NCBI GenBank assembly: GCA_017540505.1
Contig: JAFYAW010000016.1
Coordinates: 1 to 64,000 of the forward strand
Source of the DNA: Bacteroidales bacterium
GTDB lineage: Bacteria > Bacteroidota > Bacteroidia > Bacteroidales > WCHB1-69
Length of the DNA stretch: 64,000 nt
Reading direction: 5' to 3'
The translations under genes and the position numbers were made by a program. Under the pieces are notes generated by a model. It ran no database searches and was not told the DNA's origin. It was given only the letters and a program-made list of their open reading frames with translations. Of the stretch, positions 1 through 7,833 are shown in pieces (position 1 is the first letter of the stretch; each line of letters opens with the position of its first letter).

Positions 1-3
1 CCG

Positions 4-115
4 GCGGAATGGTGCAAACCTCACTTGCTGTCCAGGCGGCGGCAGAAGGCCTTTCCCTAAAAACCAAATTCTTGTGCCGCCGCATTCTTGGATTAGTTGG
101 CACGCACCATTCCGC
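4..115. repeat. Nested inverted repeat of unknown nature
   Basis: A 12-bp perfect outer arm (GCGGAATGGTGC, 4-15) pairs with 104-115, and a 9-bp GC-rich inner arm (GCGGCGGCA, 36-44) pairs with 75-83. A further small hairpin CCGCG-AAA-CGCGG lies at 112-124. The stretch precedes the promoter of the M20 peptidase and contains no gene I can support; a 51-codon frame from 9 to 164 resembles nothing I know. It could be a structured RNA, the 3' end of an upstream transcript, or a palindromic repeat. The remaining bases up to 232 show only weak heptamer periodicity near 159-193. Confidence 0.4.
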
Positions 116-232
116 GAAACGCGGTAGCGTTGAGCGGAATCTCCAAACATTCGGGATGCCGTAAACCGCAAATCGAAATTCCCTCTTCCGATCTTTTCTA
201 AAAAATGTAGTTATCCCTATAGTCGTTTTTTG

Positions 233-240
233 TATCTTTG
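233..240 (+). promoter_or_regulatory. -7 box TATCTTTG for the M20 peptidase
   Basis: Match to the Bacteroidota -7 consensus TAnnTTTG, 28 nt before the ATG at 269. Confidence 0.7.
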
Positions 241-268
241 CTCCCTCGAATTTTAAAACCCCAATGAT

Positions 269-1636
269 ATGGAACCTAAAAATTACATTGAAGAGAATCA
301 GAAACGTTTTTTGGACGAACTTTTCACCCTGTTGCGCATCCCGTCCATCAGCTCCCAAAGCGAGCACAAGGAGGATATGATCCGCTGCGCCGAACGCTGG
401 CGTGAGCTCATCCTGGCTGCTGGTGCCGACAAGTGCGAGGTGATGCCCGCCGAAGGCAACCCCATCGTCTATGGCGAGAAAATCATCGACCCGAAGGCCA
501 AAACCGTCCTCGTGTATGGCCATTACGACGTGATGCCCGTGGACCCCGTGGAACTGTGGAACACTGAGCCTTTTGAGCCTGTCATCAAAGACGGCAAGAT
601 CTGGTGCCGTGGCGCGGACGACGACAAGGGCCAGTCGTTCATGCACGCCAAGGCGTTTGAGACCATGATGAAGACTGGCACGCTGCCCTGCAACGTGAAG
701 TTCATGCTGGAGGGTGAGGAGGAGATCGGCTCGCCCAGCCTGGCAAAATGGATTGTGGAATACAAGGATCTGGTGAAGGCCGATGTCATTCTCGTTTCCG
801 ACACCAGCATGATAGCATCGGATGTGCCCTCCATCACGACGGGTCTCCGTGGCCTCTCTTATTGGGAAATCGAAGTCACCGGCCCGAATGCGGACCTCCA
901 TTCTGGCATCTTCGGCGGCTCGGTGGCCAACCCGCTGAACACGCTTTGCGAGATGATCGCCAAATGTATGGACGAGAACAACCACATCACCATCCCGCAT
1001 TTCTACGATGATGTGGTGGAGTGCTCCGCCCGCGAGCGCGAGCTGCTCAATATGGCTCCCTATAATGAGGAAGAGTATAAGAAATCATTAGGCGTGAAGG
1101 CGTTGCGTGGAGAGAAAGGCTATACCAAAATCGAGCATGTGGGCATCCGTCCCACGTTCGACCTGTGCGGAATGTGGGGTGGCTATACCGCCGAAGGCTC
1201 CAAGACCGTGCTGCCCTCGAAGGCGTATGCCAAGCTCTCGTGCCGTCTGGTCCCCAATCAGGATCATGAGAAGATTGCCGACTTGGTGAAGAACTATTTC
1301 GAGGAGAATGCCCCCGACTATGTGGATGTGAAAGTCACCTCATTGCATGGCGGTCAGGCGTACGGCTGTCCCACCGACCATCCGGCCTACAAGGCTGCCG
1401 AGGCCGCCTACATGGACACCTACGGCAAGTTGCCTATCCCGATGCGCAGCGGCGGCAGCATCCCCATCATCTCCACCTTCGAGAAAGTGCTGGGCATCAA
1501 GTCCATCCTGATGGGCTTCGGCCTTGGCGAGGATGCCATCCACTCGCCCAACGAGAACTACAGACTGGATCATTTCTACAAGGGCATCGAAACCATCATC
1601 CAATTCTACCAGCATTACGCAGCGCAAATGGCGTAA
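269..1636 (+). CDS. M20 family zinc dipeptidase
   Basis: A 455-residue cytosolic metallopeptidase of the M20 family (CNDP/PepV-like dipeptidases), which hydrolyses dipeptides using two metal ions. Metal-ligand motifs are visible in order: GHYDVMP (His near 85), RGADDDKG (Asp near 118), EGEEEIGS (catalytic Glu and ligand Glu near 151-152), SDTSM (Asp), and AIHSPNEN near the C-terminus (last His). The central dimerisation insert lies at roughly residues 190-345. There is no signal peptide. The ATG follows a -7 box at normal spacing. The gene is monocistronic and ends before a palindromic repeat shared with the convergent VanX-like gene. The exact substrate is not readable from sequence. Confidence 0.9.
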   Translation: MEPKNYIEENQKRFLDELFTLLRIPSISSQSEHKEDMIRCAERWRELILAAGADKCEVMPAEGNPIVYGEKIIDPKAKTVLVYGHYDVMPVDPVELWNTEPFEPVIKDGKIWCRGADDDKGQSFMHAKAFETMMKTGTLPCNVKFMLEGEEEIGSPSLAKWIVEYKDLVKADVILVSDTSMIASDVPSITTGLRGLSYWEIEVTGPNADLHSGIFGGSVANPLNTLCEMIAKCMDENNHITIPHFYDDVVECSARERELLNMAPYNEEEYKKSLGVKALRGEKGYTKIEHVGIRPTFDLCGMWGGYTAEGSKTVLPSKAYAKLSCRLVPNQDHEKIADLVKNYFEENAPDYVDVKVTSLHGGQAYGCPTDHPAYKAAEAAYMDTYGKLPIPMRSGGSIPIISTFEKVLGIKSILMGFGLGEDAIHSPNENYRLDHFYKGIETIIQFYQHYAAQMA

Positions 1637-1664
1637 TGCTGGCGTTGGTTTGTATTGAAAACAT

Positions 1665-1694
1665 TGTAGAGACGTGCCATGGCGCGTCTCTACA
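1665..1694. repeat. GTAGAGACG-type palindrome between convergent genes
   Basis: Two 15-bp arms meet at a CCATGG centre with one G-T type mismatch. It lies between two converging stop codons, so it may act as a bidirectional terminator. Related copies are at 29771-29801 and near 48868-49014. Confidence 0.7.
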
Positions 1695-1695
1695 T

Positions 1696-2481
1696 TTATT
1701 TATGGAAATATCGTGATGAAACAGGGAAATCGAAATAGGTGTTGGGGTAGGGCTCGTTGCGGAGGGTGAAATGCCACCATTCGCCTTGCACGGGCTTGAA
1801 GCCGCGGCGGAGCATCGCGTTGTGCAGGAGCAGGCGGTTTTGCCGCTGCTGAGGGGTGATCTGCTCGGAGAAGGTGTGCGACCGCTCGCCGAAGAAGTCG
1901 AACGGGCCGCCCATATCCACCTCCTCGCCCGTGGCGGCGTACACGAGGGTCAGGTCCACGGTGGAGCCGCGCGAGTGTCCGGATTTGCGGGCCACGAACC
2001 CGCGGGAGAATATCTGCTGCTTGGCAAGGCCAGGGTAGAAGTCGGCGCGCATGAGTGTGTCGCCCGGATCTTGGCCCCATCGGCGGAAGTGCGCCACAGC
2101 GCGTTGCGGGCGGTAGGCATCATAAATCTTCAGTCGGAAGCCCTGGGTGCGGAGGTCGTCGCTGACTTTCCGCAACGCGGAGGTGGCCTCCTTCGTGAGG
2201 ATGGCCACCGGCTCCTCGTAGCCGTCGATGCGGGTGCCCACGAAGTTGTAGTCGCTGTAATAGCGCATCTCCAACAGGATGTCCGGAATGGAGTCGGTGA
2301 GGAGGCAGAAAGCGGACATCCCCGTCGTATCCTTGGCGGACGGGACGGGCGTGGTCACGGCGGCAACCGTGTCAGTCGCGGGCATCGGGGGTTGCGACGG
2401 CTGTTGCCGCCGGCAGGATGCCGCCGAAAGGAGGATGAGCACCAGTAGCCATGCCGTATTCCATGTGGATCTGCCGTACAT
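1696..2481 (-). CDS. D-Ala-D-Ala dipeptidase, VanX/DdpX-like (M15D)
   Basis: A 261-residue secreted or lipid-anchored peptidase of the VanX family, zinc enzymes that split D-Ala-D-Ala or related dipeptides. The signature SGHSRGSTVDLTL (SxHxxGxxxD, two zinc ligands) is followed by GEWWHFTLR (catalytic Glu and third ligand His). The N-terminus (about residues 8-24) is hydrophobic and ends at a Cys after LLSAAS, consistent with a lipoprotein signal, then a Pro/Thr-rich linker to residue 55. This organism class normally uses it for wall dipeptide recycling, not vancomycin resistance; no vanH or vanA partner is adjacent. It is divergent from ispD, each with its own -7 box. Confidence 0.85.
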   Translation of the reverse strand: MYGRSTWNTAWLLVLILLSAASCRRQQPSQPPMPATDTVAAVTTPVPSAKDTTGMSAFCLLTDSIPDILLEMRYYSDYNFVGTRIDGYEEPVAILTKEATSALRKVSDDLRTQGFRLKIYDAYRPQRAVAHFRRWGQDPGDTLMRADFYPGLAKQQIFSRGFVARKSGHSRGSTVDLTLVYAATGEEVDMGGPFDFFGERSHTFSEQITPQQRQNRLLLHNAMLRRGFKPVQGEWWHFTLRNEPYPNTYFDFPVSSRYFHK

Positions 2482-2505
2482 TGTGGGGCGTTATTTTTCG
2501 GGCGG

Positions 2506-2513
2506 CAAAAATA
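2506..2513 (-). promoter_or_regulatory. -7 box TATTTTTG for the VanX-like gene
   Basis: Minus-strand TAnnTTTG, 24 nt upstream of the start codon at 2481; divergent from the ispD box 35 bp away. Confidence 0.65.
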
Positions 2514-2547
2514 GAAAATAATGGCGAGCGGATTGTACAATAAATTG

Positions 2548-2555
2548 TATTTTTG
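2548..2555 (+). promoter_or_regulatory. -7 box TATTTTTG for ispD
   Basis: TAnnTTTG, 24 nt before the ispD ATG. Confidence 0.65.
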
Positions 2556-2579
2556 CACCCTCAATAGGAAGCTCGGAAT

Positions 2580-3290
2580 ATGGATGATTCTAAAAATGTT
2601 GCAATCCTGATGGCTGCCGGACGGGGCAAGCGCCTGGGCGGGGACGTCCCGAAGCAGTTTTGCCGTGTAAACGACAAGATGCTGATGGAGTATTCCCTGG
2701 AGACGTTTCAGAACCATCCGCACATCGATGAGATTGTGATTGTATTGCCGGAGGAGTATTTGAAAATGCAGGAAATGCTTGAGTATCTGTTTAATCGGTA
2801 CGAGAAGCTGAACCAGGTGCTGGCTGGCGGCGACGAGCGTTTCCAGTCGTCGTGGAGTGCGGTGCAGTGGTTCGTAGACCGCCCGGACGACCATCTGCTG
2901 CTGCATGATGCCGCCCGCCCGGGCATGTCGGCCCGCATTGTGGACGACCTGCTCGACGCTTTGCAGCATGGCGAGGCGGCGGTGACGGCTCTCCCGGCCA
3001 CCGATACGGTCATCCGCGTGGATGGAGAACAGCATCTTCAGGAGACGCTCGTGCGCGAGGGCCTCTATTATGCCCAAACGCCGCAGGCTTTCCGCGCGGG
3101 ACTGCTCTATGACTGCTTCCTGCAGCTGATCCAGCAGGGTGGGCCGATGCCCACCGACGAGAGCGGCCTTGTGGCCCGATTCCATCCCGAGGTGCCCATT
3201 AAAATTGTAAAGGGCGAGGCCCGCAATTTCAAGGTGACCTATTCGGAGGATTTGGATATTATCCAATATTATTTAGTGAATAGTGATTAG
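2580..3290 (+). CDS. ispD: 2-C-methyl-D-erythritol 4-phosphate cytidylyltransferase
   Basis: A 236-residue cytosolic enzyme of the MEP isoprenoid pathway that joins MEP and CTP to form CDP-ME. The nucleotide-binding start MAAGRGKRLGGDVPKQF carries the conserved Arg and Lys residues, LLHDAARPG is the family signature, and YYAQTPQAFR and PTDES follow in order. Length is typical. The last codons (LVNSD and the stop) are encoded inside an array of 7-bp repeats at 3275-3309, so the C-terminal tail is repeat-derived. The next gene starts 28 nt downstream with no promoter of its own, so it may be cotranscribed. Confidence 0.93.
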   Translation: MDDSKNVAILMAAGRGKRLGGDVPKQFCRVNDKMLMEYSLETFQNHPHIDEIVIVLPEEYLKMQEMLEYLFNRYEKLNQVLAGGDERFQSSWSAVQWFVDRPDDHLLLHDAARPGMSARIVDDLLDALQHGEAAVTALPATDTVIRVDGEQHLQETLVREGLYYAQTPQAFRAGLLYDCFLQLIQQGGPMPTDESGLVARFHPEVPIKIVKGEARNFKVTYSEDLDIIQYYLVNSD

Positions 3291-3309
3291 TGAACAGTGA
3301 ATAGTAAAT
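3275..3309 (+). repeat. Heptamer array, unit AGTGAAT (5 units)
   Basis: Five consecutive 7-bp units (AGTGAAT, AGTGATT, AGTGAAC, AGTGAAT, AGTAAAT). The ispD stop codon is inside the second unit. Confidence 0.85.
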
Positions 3310-3318
3310 TTTTCTATT

Positions 3319-3753
3319 ATGATGAGAAATAATCTTTTGTTATGCCTCCTTTTCATAGGGATTTTCTCTTTTTGTTCGGCTCAGGAAAAGAAGGTCGTTT
3401 CCGAGGAGGGCGGTTTGACACGTAAGGCAATTGTGATTGCAAATAAAGATGTGCTTTTGGACAACGAACAGGTTTTTGAGGGCAAATACCTTCAGAATGA
3501 AACTAATATGGCATATCGCAGTCAGGCGAAGGAAAAAGCCCTGGTTGATTTCGGCCGCAAATATAAGACGTCCATTATTGTGGATCCTTTTGTTACGGTG
3601 AAAAAAAAGAAGGGGTATTTCATGGTGAAGGTGGTGGGTTATCCGATGAATATATCTGTCCCCGGTATGCATAAAATAGGTAAGGAGGGTGTCACCATTG
3701 ATCGGAGGCCCTTGCCGCAGGAGAAAAAGGTCGAGCCCAAAAACCGCCAGTAA
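3319..3753 (+). CDS. Secreted hypothetical protein
   Basis: A 144-residue protein I do not recognise. Residues 1-22 form a clear signal peptide (MRNN start, hydrophobic LLCLLFIGIFSF, cleavage after CSA before QEKK), so it is exported to the periplasm. The mature part is small and basic, with a Lys-rich KKKKG stretch near residue 96 and a Lys/Pro-rich C-terminus. No catalytic motif is seen. It follows ispD by 28 nt; the PLP enzyme after it has its own promoter. A short structural or binding role in the envelope is possible, but nothing in the sequence shows it. Confidence 0.7.
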   Translation: MMRNNLLLCLLFIGIFSFCSAQEKKVVSEEGGLTRKAIVIANKDVLLDNEQVFEGKYLQNETNMAYRSQAKEKALVDFGRKYKTSIIVDPFVTVKKKKGYFMVKVVGYPMNISVPGMHKIGKEGVTIDRRPLPQEKKVEPKNRQ

Positions 3754-3780
3754 CGGGTTTGTCCGAATCACTTTTTTTGC

Positions 3781-3788
3781 TACTTTTG
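3781..3788 (+). promoter_or_regulatory. -7 box TACTTTTG for the PLP enzyme
   Basis: TAnnTTTG with a 61-nt untranslated leader before the ATG at 3850. Confidence 0.6.
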
Positions 3789-3849
3789 CACTCCCTTTTT
3801 TGCAAAGGAAATTTCATTTTTTACAACAAATAAAATCGTATCAATAATT

Positions 3850-5046
3850 ATGGAAAAATTCGATCCCGCAACCAACCTTGAAAGATTGGACAAAAAAGAT
3901 GCCTACCGTGGTGTCAATCCGGCCGTTTGTGACAGCGCCACCTTTATGTTTGAACAAGCCAAGACGATGACCGACACCTTCCACGGTGAAACGGAGGGTT
4001 ATTTTCTCTATTCCCGTCATTGGAACCCCAGCACGCTCTCATTAGCACAGTCATTGGCTGCCATCGAGGGTACTGAGCTGGCCTGGACCACCGGTTCCGG
4101 CATGGCCGCCATCACGGTTGCCTTGCTGCATGAGGTGAAATCCGGCGACCATATTGTCTCCAGCATGACGACCTATGGCGGCACGTTCGCCTTCTTGAAC
4201 AACTATCTCAAGAAATTCAACGTGGAGGTCACGTTCGTGAACATGCAGGATCTGGAGGCCGTGAAGAAAGCCATCCGTCCGAATACCAAGGTCCTTTACA
4301 CGGAAACGATGAACAATCCGCTGCTCCGTATCGCCAACCTGCCCGAGCTTTCCAAGATTGCCCACGCCGCTGGCGCAAAATTGCTGGTTGACAATACCTT
4401 CACCCCGATGATTTTCTCACCCTACCGCTTGGGTGCCGATGTGGTGATCTACAGTATGACCAAATATGTGAACGGCATGAACGACTGCGTGGCCGGTGCC
4501 ATCTGCGGTTCCGCCGCCTATATCAACTCCTTGATCGATGTGAACGACGGTACGGCCATGTTGCTTGGTCCTGTGTTGGACACGTTCCGTTCCACCAGCA
4601 TCCAGAAGAATCTTCACACGCTGCATATCCGTATGAAGAAACATAGTGAGAACGCCATGTATCTGGCCAAGCGTTTCAAAGAGACGGGCATCAAGTACAA
4701 CTACCCCGGCCTTCCCGAGCATCCCGACCACGAGCTGTTCAAATCGATGATGAATGACGGTTACGGCTTCGGCGGCATGATCTCCATCGACATGGGCACG
4801 GCTGAGAGAGCCAGCGCTATCATGGAGAAAATGCAGGAGCTGGGCGTGGGTTACCTCGCCGTCAGCCTCGGTTACTTCAAGACGCTGTTCAGCAACTCCG
4901 GTAAGTCCACCTCTTCCGAGGTTCCTGAGGACATCCAGAAGGAAATGGGCATGAGCGAGGGCCTCATCCGTTTCTCCATGGGCTTGGATAACGATCCGGA
5001 GCGCACGTTCCAACTGATCAAACAGGCTATCGATGCGACCAAATAA
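3850..5046 (+). CDS. Cys/Met metabolism PLP-dependent enzyme (methionine gamma-lyase-like)
   Basis: A 398-residue fold-type I PLP enzyme of the Cys/Met metabolism family, which includes cystathionine gamma-synthase, O-acetylhomoserine sulfhydrylase and methionine gamma-lyase. Visible motifs: the Tyr-Ser-Arg region (FLYSRHWNPS, phosphate contact), TTGSGMAAI (cofactor loop), LLVDNTF (Asp that holds the pyridine ring) and SMTKYVNGMND, where the Lys near 205 forms the PLP aldimine. The C-terminal substrate region has SLGYFKTLFS in place of the family's usual SLGG, so substrate choice among family members is uncertain. Monocistronic, with its own promoter and a terminator right after it. Confidence 0.85.
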   Translation: MEKFDPATNLERLDKKDAYRGVNPAVCDSATFMFEQAKTMTDTFHGETEGYFLYSRHWNPSTLSLAQSLAAIEGTELAWTTGSGMAAITVALLHEVKSGDHIVSSMTTYGGTFAFLNNYLKKFNVEVTFVNMQDLEAVKKAIRPNTKVLYTETMNNPLLRIANLPELSKIAHAAGAKLLVDNTFTPMIFSPYRLGADVVIYSMTKYVNGMNDCVAGAICGSAAYINSLIDVNDGTAMLLGPVLDTFRSTSIQKNLHTLHIRMKKHSENAMYLAKRFKETGIKYNYPGLPEHPDHELFKSMMNDGYGFGGMISIDMGTAERASAIMEKMQELGVGYLAVSLGYFKTLFSNSGKSTSSEVPEDIQKEMGMSEGLIRFSMGLDNDPERTFQLIKQAIDATK

Positions 5047-5075
5047 AGGTTTTTCATAATAAAAAACCAATCAGA

Positions 5076-5115
5076 AAAAAGTCCAATGGCAGAATGTTCC
5101 GCTGTTGGACTTTTT
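5076..5115. terminator. Rho-independent terminator after the PLP enzyme
   Basis: Arms AAAAAGTCCAA (5076-5086) and TTGGACTTTTT (5105-5115) flank an 18-nt loop that can pair further (TGGC/GCTG). The run of T follows on the plus strand. Confidence 0.75.
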
Positions 5116-5128
5116 GTTTTGAATTTCG

Positions 5129-5136
5129 TATCTTTG
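5129..5136 (+). promoter_or_regulatory. -7 box TATCTTTG for lpxDC
   Basis: TAnnTTTG located 18 nt before the ATG at 5155. It lies downstream of the in-frame ATG at 5086, which rules that earlier start out. Confidence 0.75.
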
Positions 5137-5154
5137 CCGCCAAATTTAAAGCAC

Positions 5155-6180
5155 ATGAAATTTACTGTTTCCCAGATAGCCGAACTGCTTTCTGCTGAGG
5201 TGGTTGGAAACCCTGAAGGGGTGATTACCACGATATGTAAAATAGAGGAGGGTTTGCCGGGTGGGCTTACATTTCTTTCCAATCCGAAATACACCCATTA
5301 CATTTACGAGACGAAGGCCACGGCGGCCATCGTCAACCGCGACTTCGTCCCGGAGCATGAGGTGCCCTGCACGCTGATTCGTGTGGAAAACTCCTATCTT
5401 GCCTTTGCCAAACTGCTGAATTTCTATCAGGAGATGATGATGCAGAACGCCAAGGTCGGCATTTCCGACAAGGCGTGCGTGGCTCCATCAGCGAAGATCG
5501 GCGAGAATGTCTATATCGGCGAGTTTGTGAGTGTGGGTGAGAATGTGGTTCTTGGCAACGGCGTGCGCCTCTATCCGCATGTGTGCTTGGGCGATAATGT
5601 CAGGGTGGGGGACAGGACGACCCTCAACTCCGGCGTGAAAGTGTATGCGGAGTGTGTGATCGGCAGCGACTGCATCCTCCATGCCGGCGCGGTGATTGGC
5701 GCCGACGGCTTCGGCTTTGCGGCCCAGGACGGACAATATCTCAAGATTCCGCAGATCGGCAATGTAGTGATTGGTAACAATGTGGAGATTGGGGCCAACA
5801 CCTGCATCGACCGGGCCACGATGGGGTCCACCAAGATCGAAGACAATGTCAAGATTGACAACTTGGTGCAGATTGCGCACAACGTCACGGTGGGCGAGGG
5901 TACGGGTATGGCGGCTCAGGTGGGTATCGCCGGCTCGGCCAAGGTGGGCAAGCACTGCATCCTGGCGGGACAGGCCGGCGTGGCGGGCCACATCACCGTG
6001 GATGACGGCACTGTCGTGGGCGCGCAGGCGGGCGTGTCGCACTCGCTGAAAAAGGGCATGTACCTGGGCAATCCGGCCATTCCTCTTGGCGAGGAACGCC
6101 GACTGATCGTCTATCGCCGCAAGCTGCCCGAGCTTTTTAAAGAAGTACAGAATTTGAAAACACAGGATAAGGACCAGTAG
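5155..6180 (+). CDS. lpxD: UDP-3-O-(3-hydroxyacyl)glucosamine N-acyltransferase
   Basis: A 341-residue enzyme of lipid A synthesis that adds the second 3-hydroxyacyl chain from acyl-ACP to the UDP-glucosamine precursor at the inner face of the cytoplasmic membrane. The N-terminal uridine-binding domain (about 1-100, with [14 protein letters not shown]) is followed by a long left-handed beta helix of hexapeptide repeats (about 105-310). [12 protein letters not shown] contains the catalytic His. GADGFGFA is also typical. The start at 5155 ([12 protein letters not shown]) is chosen because the promoter lies upstream of it and inside the longer frame. It is followed by lpxC after 33 nt. Confidence 0.95.
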   Translation: MKFTVSQIAELLSAEVVGNPEGVITTICKIEEGLPGGLTFLSNPKYTHYIYETKATAAIVNRDFVPEHEVPCTLIRVENSYLAFAKLLNFYQEMMMQNAKVGISDKACVAPSAKIGENVYIGEFVSVGENVVLGNGVRLYPHVCLGDNVRVGDRTTLNSGVKVYAECVIGSDCILHAGAVIGADGFGFAAQDGQYLKIPQIGNVVIGNNVEIGANTCIDRATMGSTKIEDNVKIDNLVQIAHNVTVGEGTGMAAQVGIAGSAKVGKHCILAGQAGVAGHITVDDGTVVGAQAGVSHSLKKGMYLGNPAIPLGEERRLIVYRRKLPELFKEVQNLKTQDKDQ

Positions 6181-6213
6181 GTCTTGTAGAATTTCCAAAA
6201 AGAGTAAGTATTG

Positions 6214-7140
6214 ATGAACAGACAGACAACAGTGAACGCCCCGATTTCCGTATCGGGGAGGGGATTACACACAGGCCAGCAGGTGACGGTCACCTTCGAG
6301 CCGGCCCCCGCTGACTATGGCATCCGCTTCCTGCGGGCCGACCTGCCGGGCGAGCCCGTGGTGCGGGCCATCCCGCAGAATGTTTTCGACACCTCGCGCG
6401 GCACTTCCATCCGGGAGGGTGAGGCGATGGTGCATACCATCGAGCATCTGATGGCCGCATTGGCCGGCCTCGGCATCGACAACGTGTGCGTGCGCACGCA
6501 TGGCCCCGAGACCCCCATACTGGACGGCAGCTCGCGCGTGTATGTGGAGATGTTGAAGGAAACAGGCCTCCGCCTCCTCGACGCACCGCGCCGCTGCGGA
6601 ACACTGAAAAACGAGATAACGCTCTCCATACCCGAACAGCAGGTGAAGCTCACCATCCGCCCCGCCGACCATTTCAAGATGACGGTGAAGGTGGACTACG
6701 GCACTAAGGTGCTGGCTGAGCAGGAAGCTGTGCTGGACAATGTCGAGGACTTCTATCCGGAGGTTTACAACTGCCGCACATTCGTGTTCCTGAATGAGCT
6801 GCAGTTCCTGATCCAGAACAATCTGGTGCGCGGCGGCGATTTGGACAACGCCATCGTCTTCGTGGACCAGGTGCCCGAGCCGCAGGTGCTCAAGCAGCTG
6901 GGCCAGTTTTTCCACAAGGAGGACATCACGGTGATGCCCAACCACGTGCTCAACAATGTGACTTTGCGGCACGAGAACGAACCGGCCCGCCACAAACTGC
7001 TCGATCTTATGGGCGACCTCTATCTGCTGGGGGTTCCGCTCAAGGCTGAAATCATTGCCGAGCGTCCGGGACATCTTGCCAATACGACCTTTGCGAAAAA
7101 AATTTTAGAAAATCCCGATTTCTGTGTAACAAATCTTTAA
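6214..7140 (+). CDS. lpxC: UDP-3-O-acyl-N-acetylglucosamine deacetylase, single-domain
   Basis: A 308-residue zinc deacetylase, the committed step of lipid A synthesis. Motifs are complete: HTIEHLMAAL (first zinc His), ARHKLLDLMGDLYLLG (His and Asp ligands) and RPGHLANT (catalytic His near 287). In most Bacteroidota LpxC is fused to the dehydratase FabZ and runs to about 460 residues; this one stops at the domain boundary, and the 156 bp after the stop contain no FabZ sequence in any frame. An in-frame TTG at 6211 adjoins the ATG at 6214; the ATG is preferred. Cotranscribed with lpxD. Confidence 0.93.
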   Translation: MNRQTTVNAPISVSGRGLHTGQQVTVTFEPAPADYGIRFLRADLPGEPVVRAIPQNVFDTSRGTSIREGEAMVHTIEHLMAALAGLGIDNVCVRTHGPETPILDGSSRVYVEMLKETGLRLLDAPRRCGTLKNEITLSIPEQQVKLTIRPADHFKMTVKVDYGTKVLAEQEAVLDNVEDFYPEVYNCRTFVFLNELQFLIQNNLVRGGDLDNAIVFVDQVPEPQVLKQLGQFFHKEDITVMPNHVLNNVTLRHENEPARHKLLDLMGDLYLLGVPLKAEIIAERPGHLANTTFAKKILENPDFCVTNL

Positions 7141-7229
7141 AATCATCGTATAGGGAGCGTGTTGATTATTGACATTATTATTGGAAAATATTAGTGTTCA
7201 ATTATCTTACATAGGTTAATGGTTTGATG

Positions 7230-7262
7230 CAGCGGAGGCGTGGTTGCTTCCGCTGTTTTTTT
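7230..7262 (+). terminator. Rho-independent terminator after lpxC
   Basis: Stem CAGCGGAGGC / GCTTCCGCTG with a 6-nt loop, followed by seven T. Confidence 0.85.
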
Positions 7263-7263
7263 G

Positions 7264-7271
7264 TATCTTTG
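7264..7271 (+). promoter_or_regulatory. -7 box TATCTTTG for the DUF6913-like gene and dapA
   Basis: TAnnTTTG directly after the lpxC terminator, 25 nt before the ATG at 7297. Confidence 0.7.
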
Positions 7272-7296
7272 CCGCCGTTATTGTAAAGCGTTAAGT

Positions 7297-7833
7297 ATGT
7301 TTCAGAAAATCAAGGATTATTTTCTAAATAAATATCTTTCTGATAATAAACCAGATAGAAAGCCTAAGTTGGTGTCTTTGACGCAGGCGCGTTCCATCGG
7401 GATTTTGTGCGAAATCACCAATGAGGACTCCTATAAGAGCATCTTCCATATCTTCACACGCCTGCAGGAGTCGGGACGGAATGTGAAACTCATCGGTTAT
7501 GTGAATGACAAGTTTGTGCCCTTCTACTGCCTTCCCCAGCTGACCGCCGACTATTTCTGCAATAAGCATCTCAACTGGTTCGGCCTGCCCAATATGGTGC
7601 AGATTCAGGATTTCCTGAAGGTGGACTATGATATGGTGATTGACTTCAACTATCGGTATAATGCGCCGGTCAGGGCTATCCTGTCGCTGACGCATGCGCA
7701 GTTCATTGTGGGCCGGATGCCGGATTGCGGCAATCTTTACGACCTCTATCTCGACTGTTTGGATTGTGACAACCTGAAATATCTGGAGGCTGTTCACAAA
7801 TATACGCAAAAACTCAGTGGCAATGACAGATAG
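7297..7833 (+). CDS. DUF6913-like hypothetical protein
   Basis: A 178-residue soluble protein with no signal peptide or membrane segment. It resembles the Bacteroidota DUF6913 family: a basic N-terminus, a Rossmann-like segment (SIGILCEI...), NVKLIGYV, a conserved HLNWFGLPN and a segment YDMVIDFNYRYNAPVRAI followed by FIVGR. The function of the family is unknown to me. The start at 7297 is chosen because the -7 box sits between it and an earlier in-frame codon. Its last 11 bp overlap the start of dapA, so the two are translationally linked, a common sign of shared regulation. Confidence 0.75.
   Translation: MFQKIKDYFLNKYLSDNKPDRKPKLVSLTQARSIGILCEITNEDSYKSIFHIFTRLQESGRNVKLIGYVNDKFVPFYCLPQLTADYFCNKHLNWFGLPNMVQIQDFLKVDYDMVIDFNYRYNAPVRAILSLTHAQFIVGRMPDCGNLYDLYLDCLDCDNLKYLEAVHKYTQKLSGNDR

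Noticed and set aside
1696..2481. Vancomycin resistance gene vanX
   Set aside because: The enzyme family is right, but there is no vanH, vanA or vanRS, the protein has an export signal, and such genes are ordinary in Gram-negative genomes for wall peptide recycling.
5086..5154. Longer start for lpxD
   Set aside because: The extra codons overlap the preceding terminator hairpin and the lpxD promoter.
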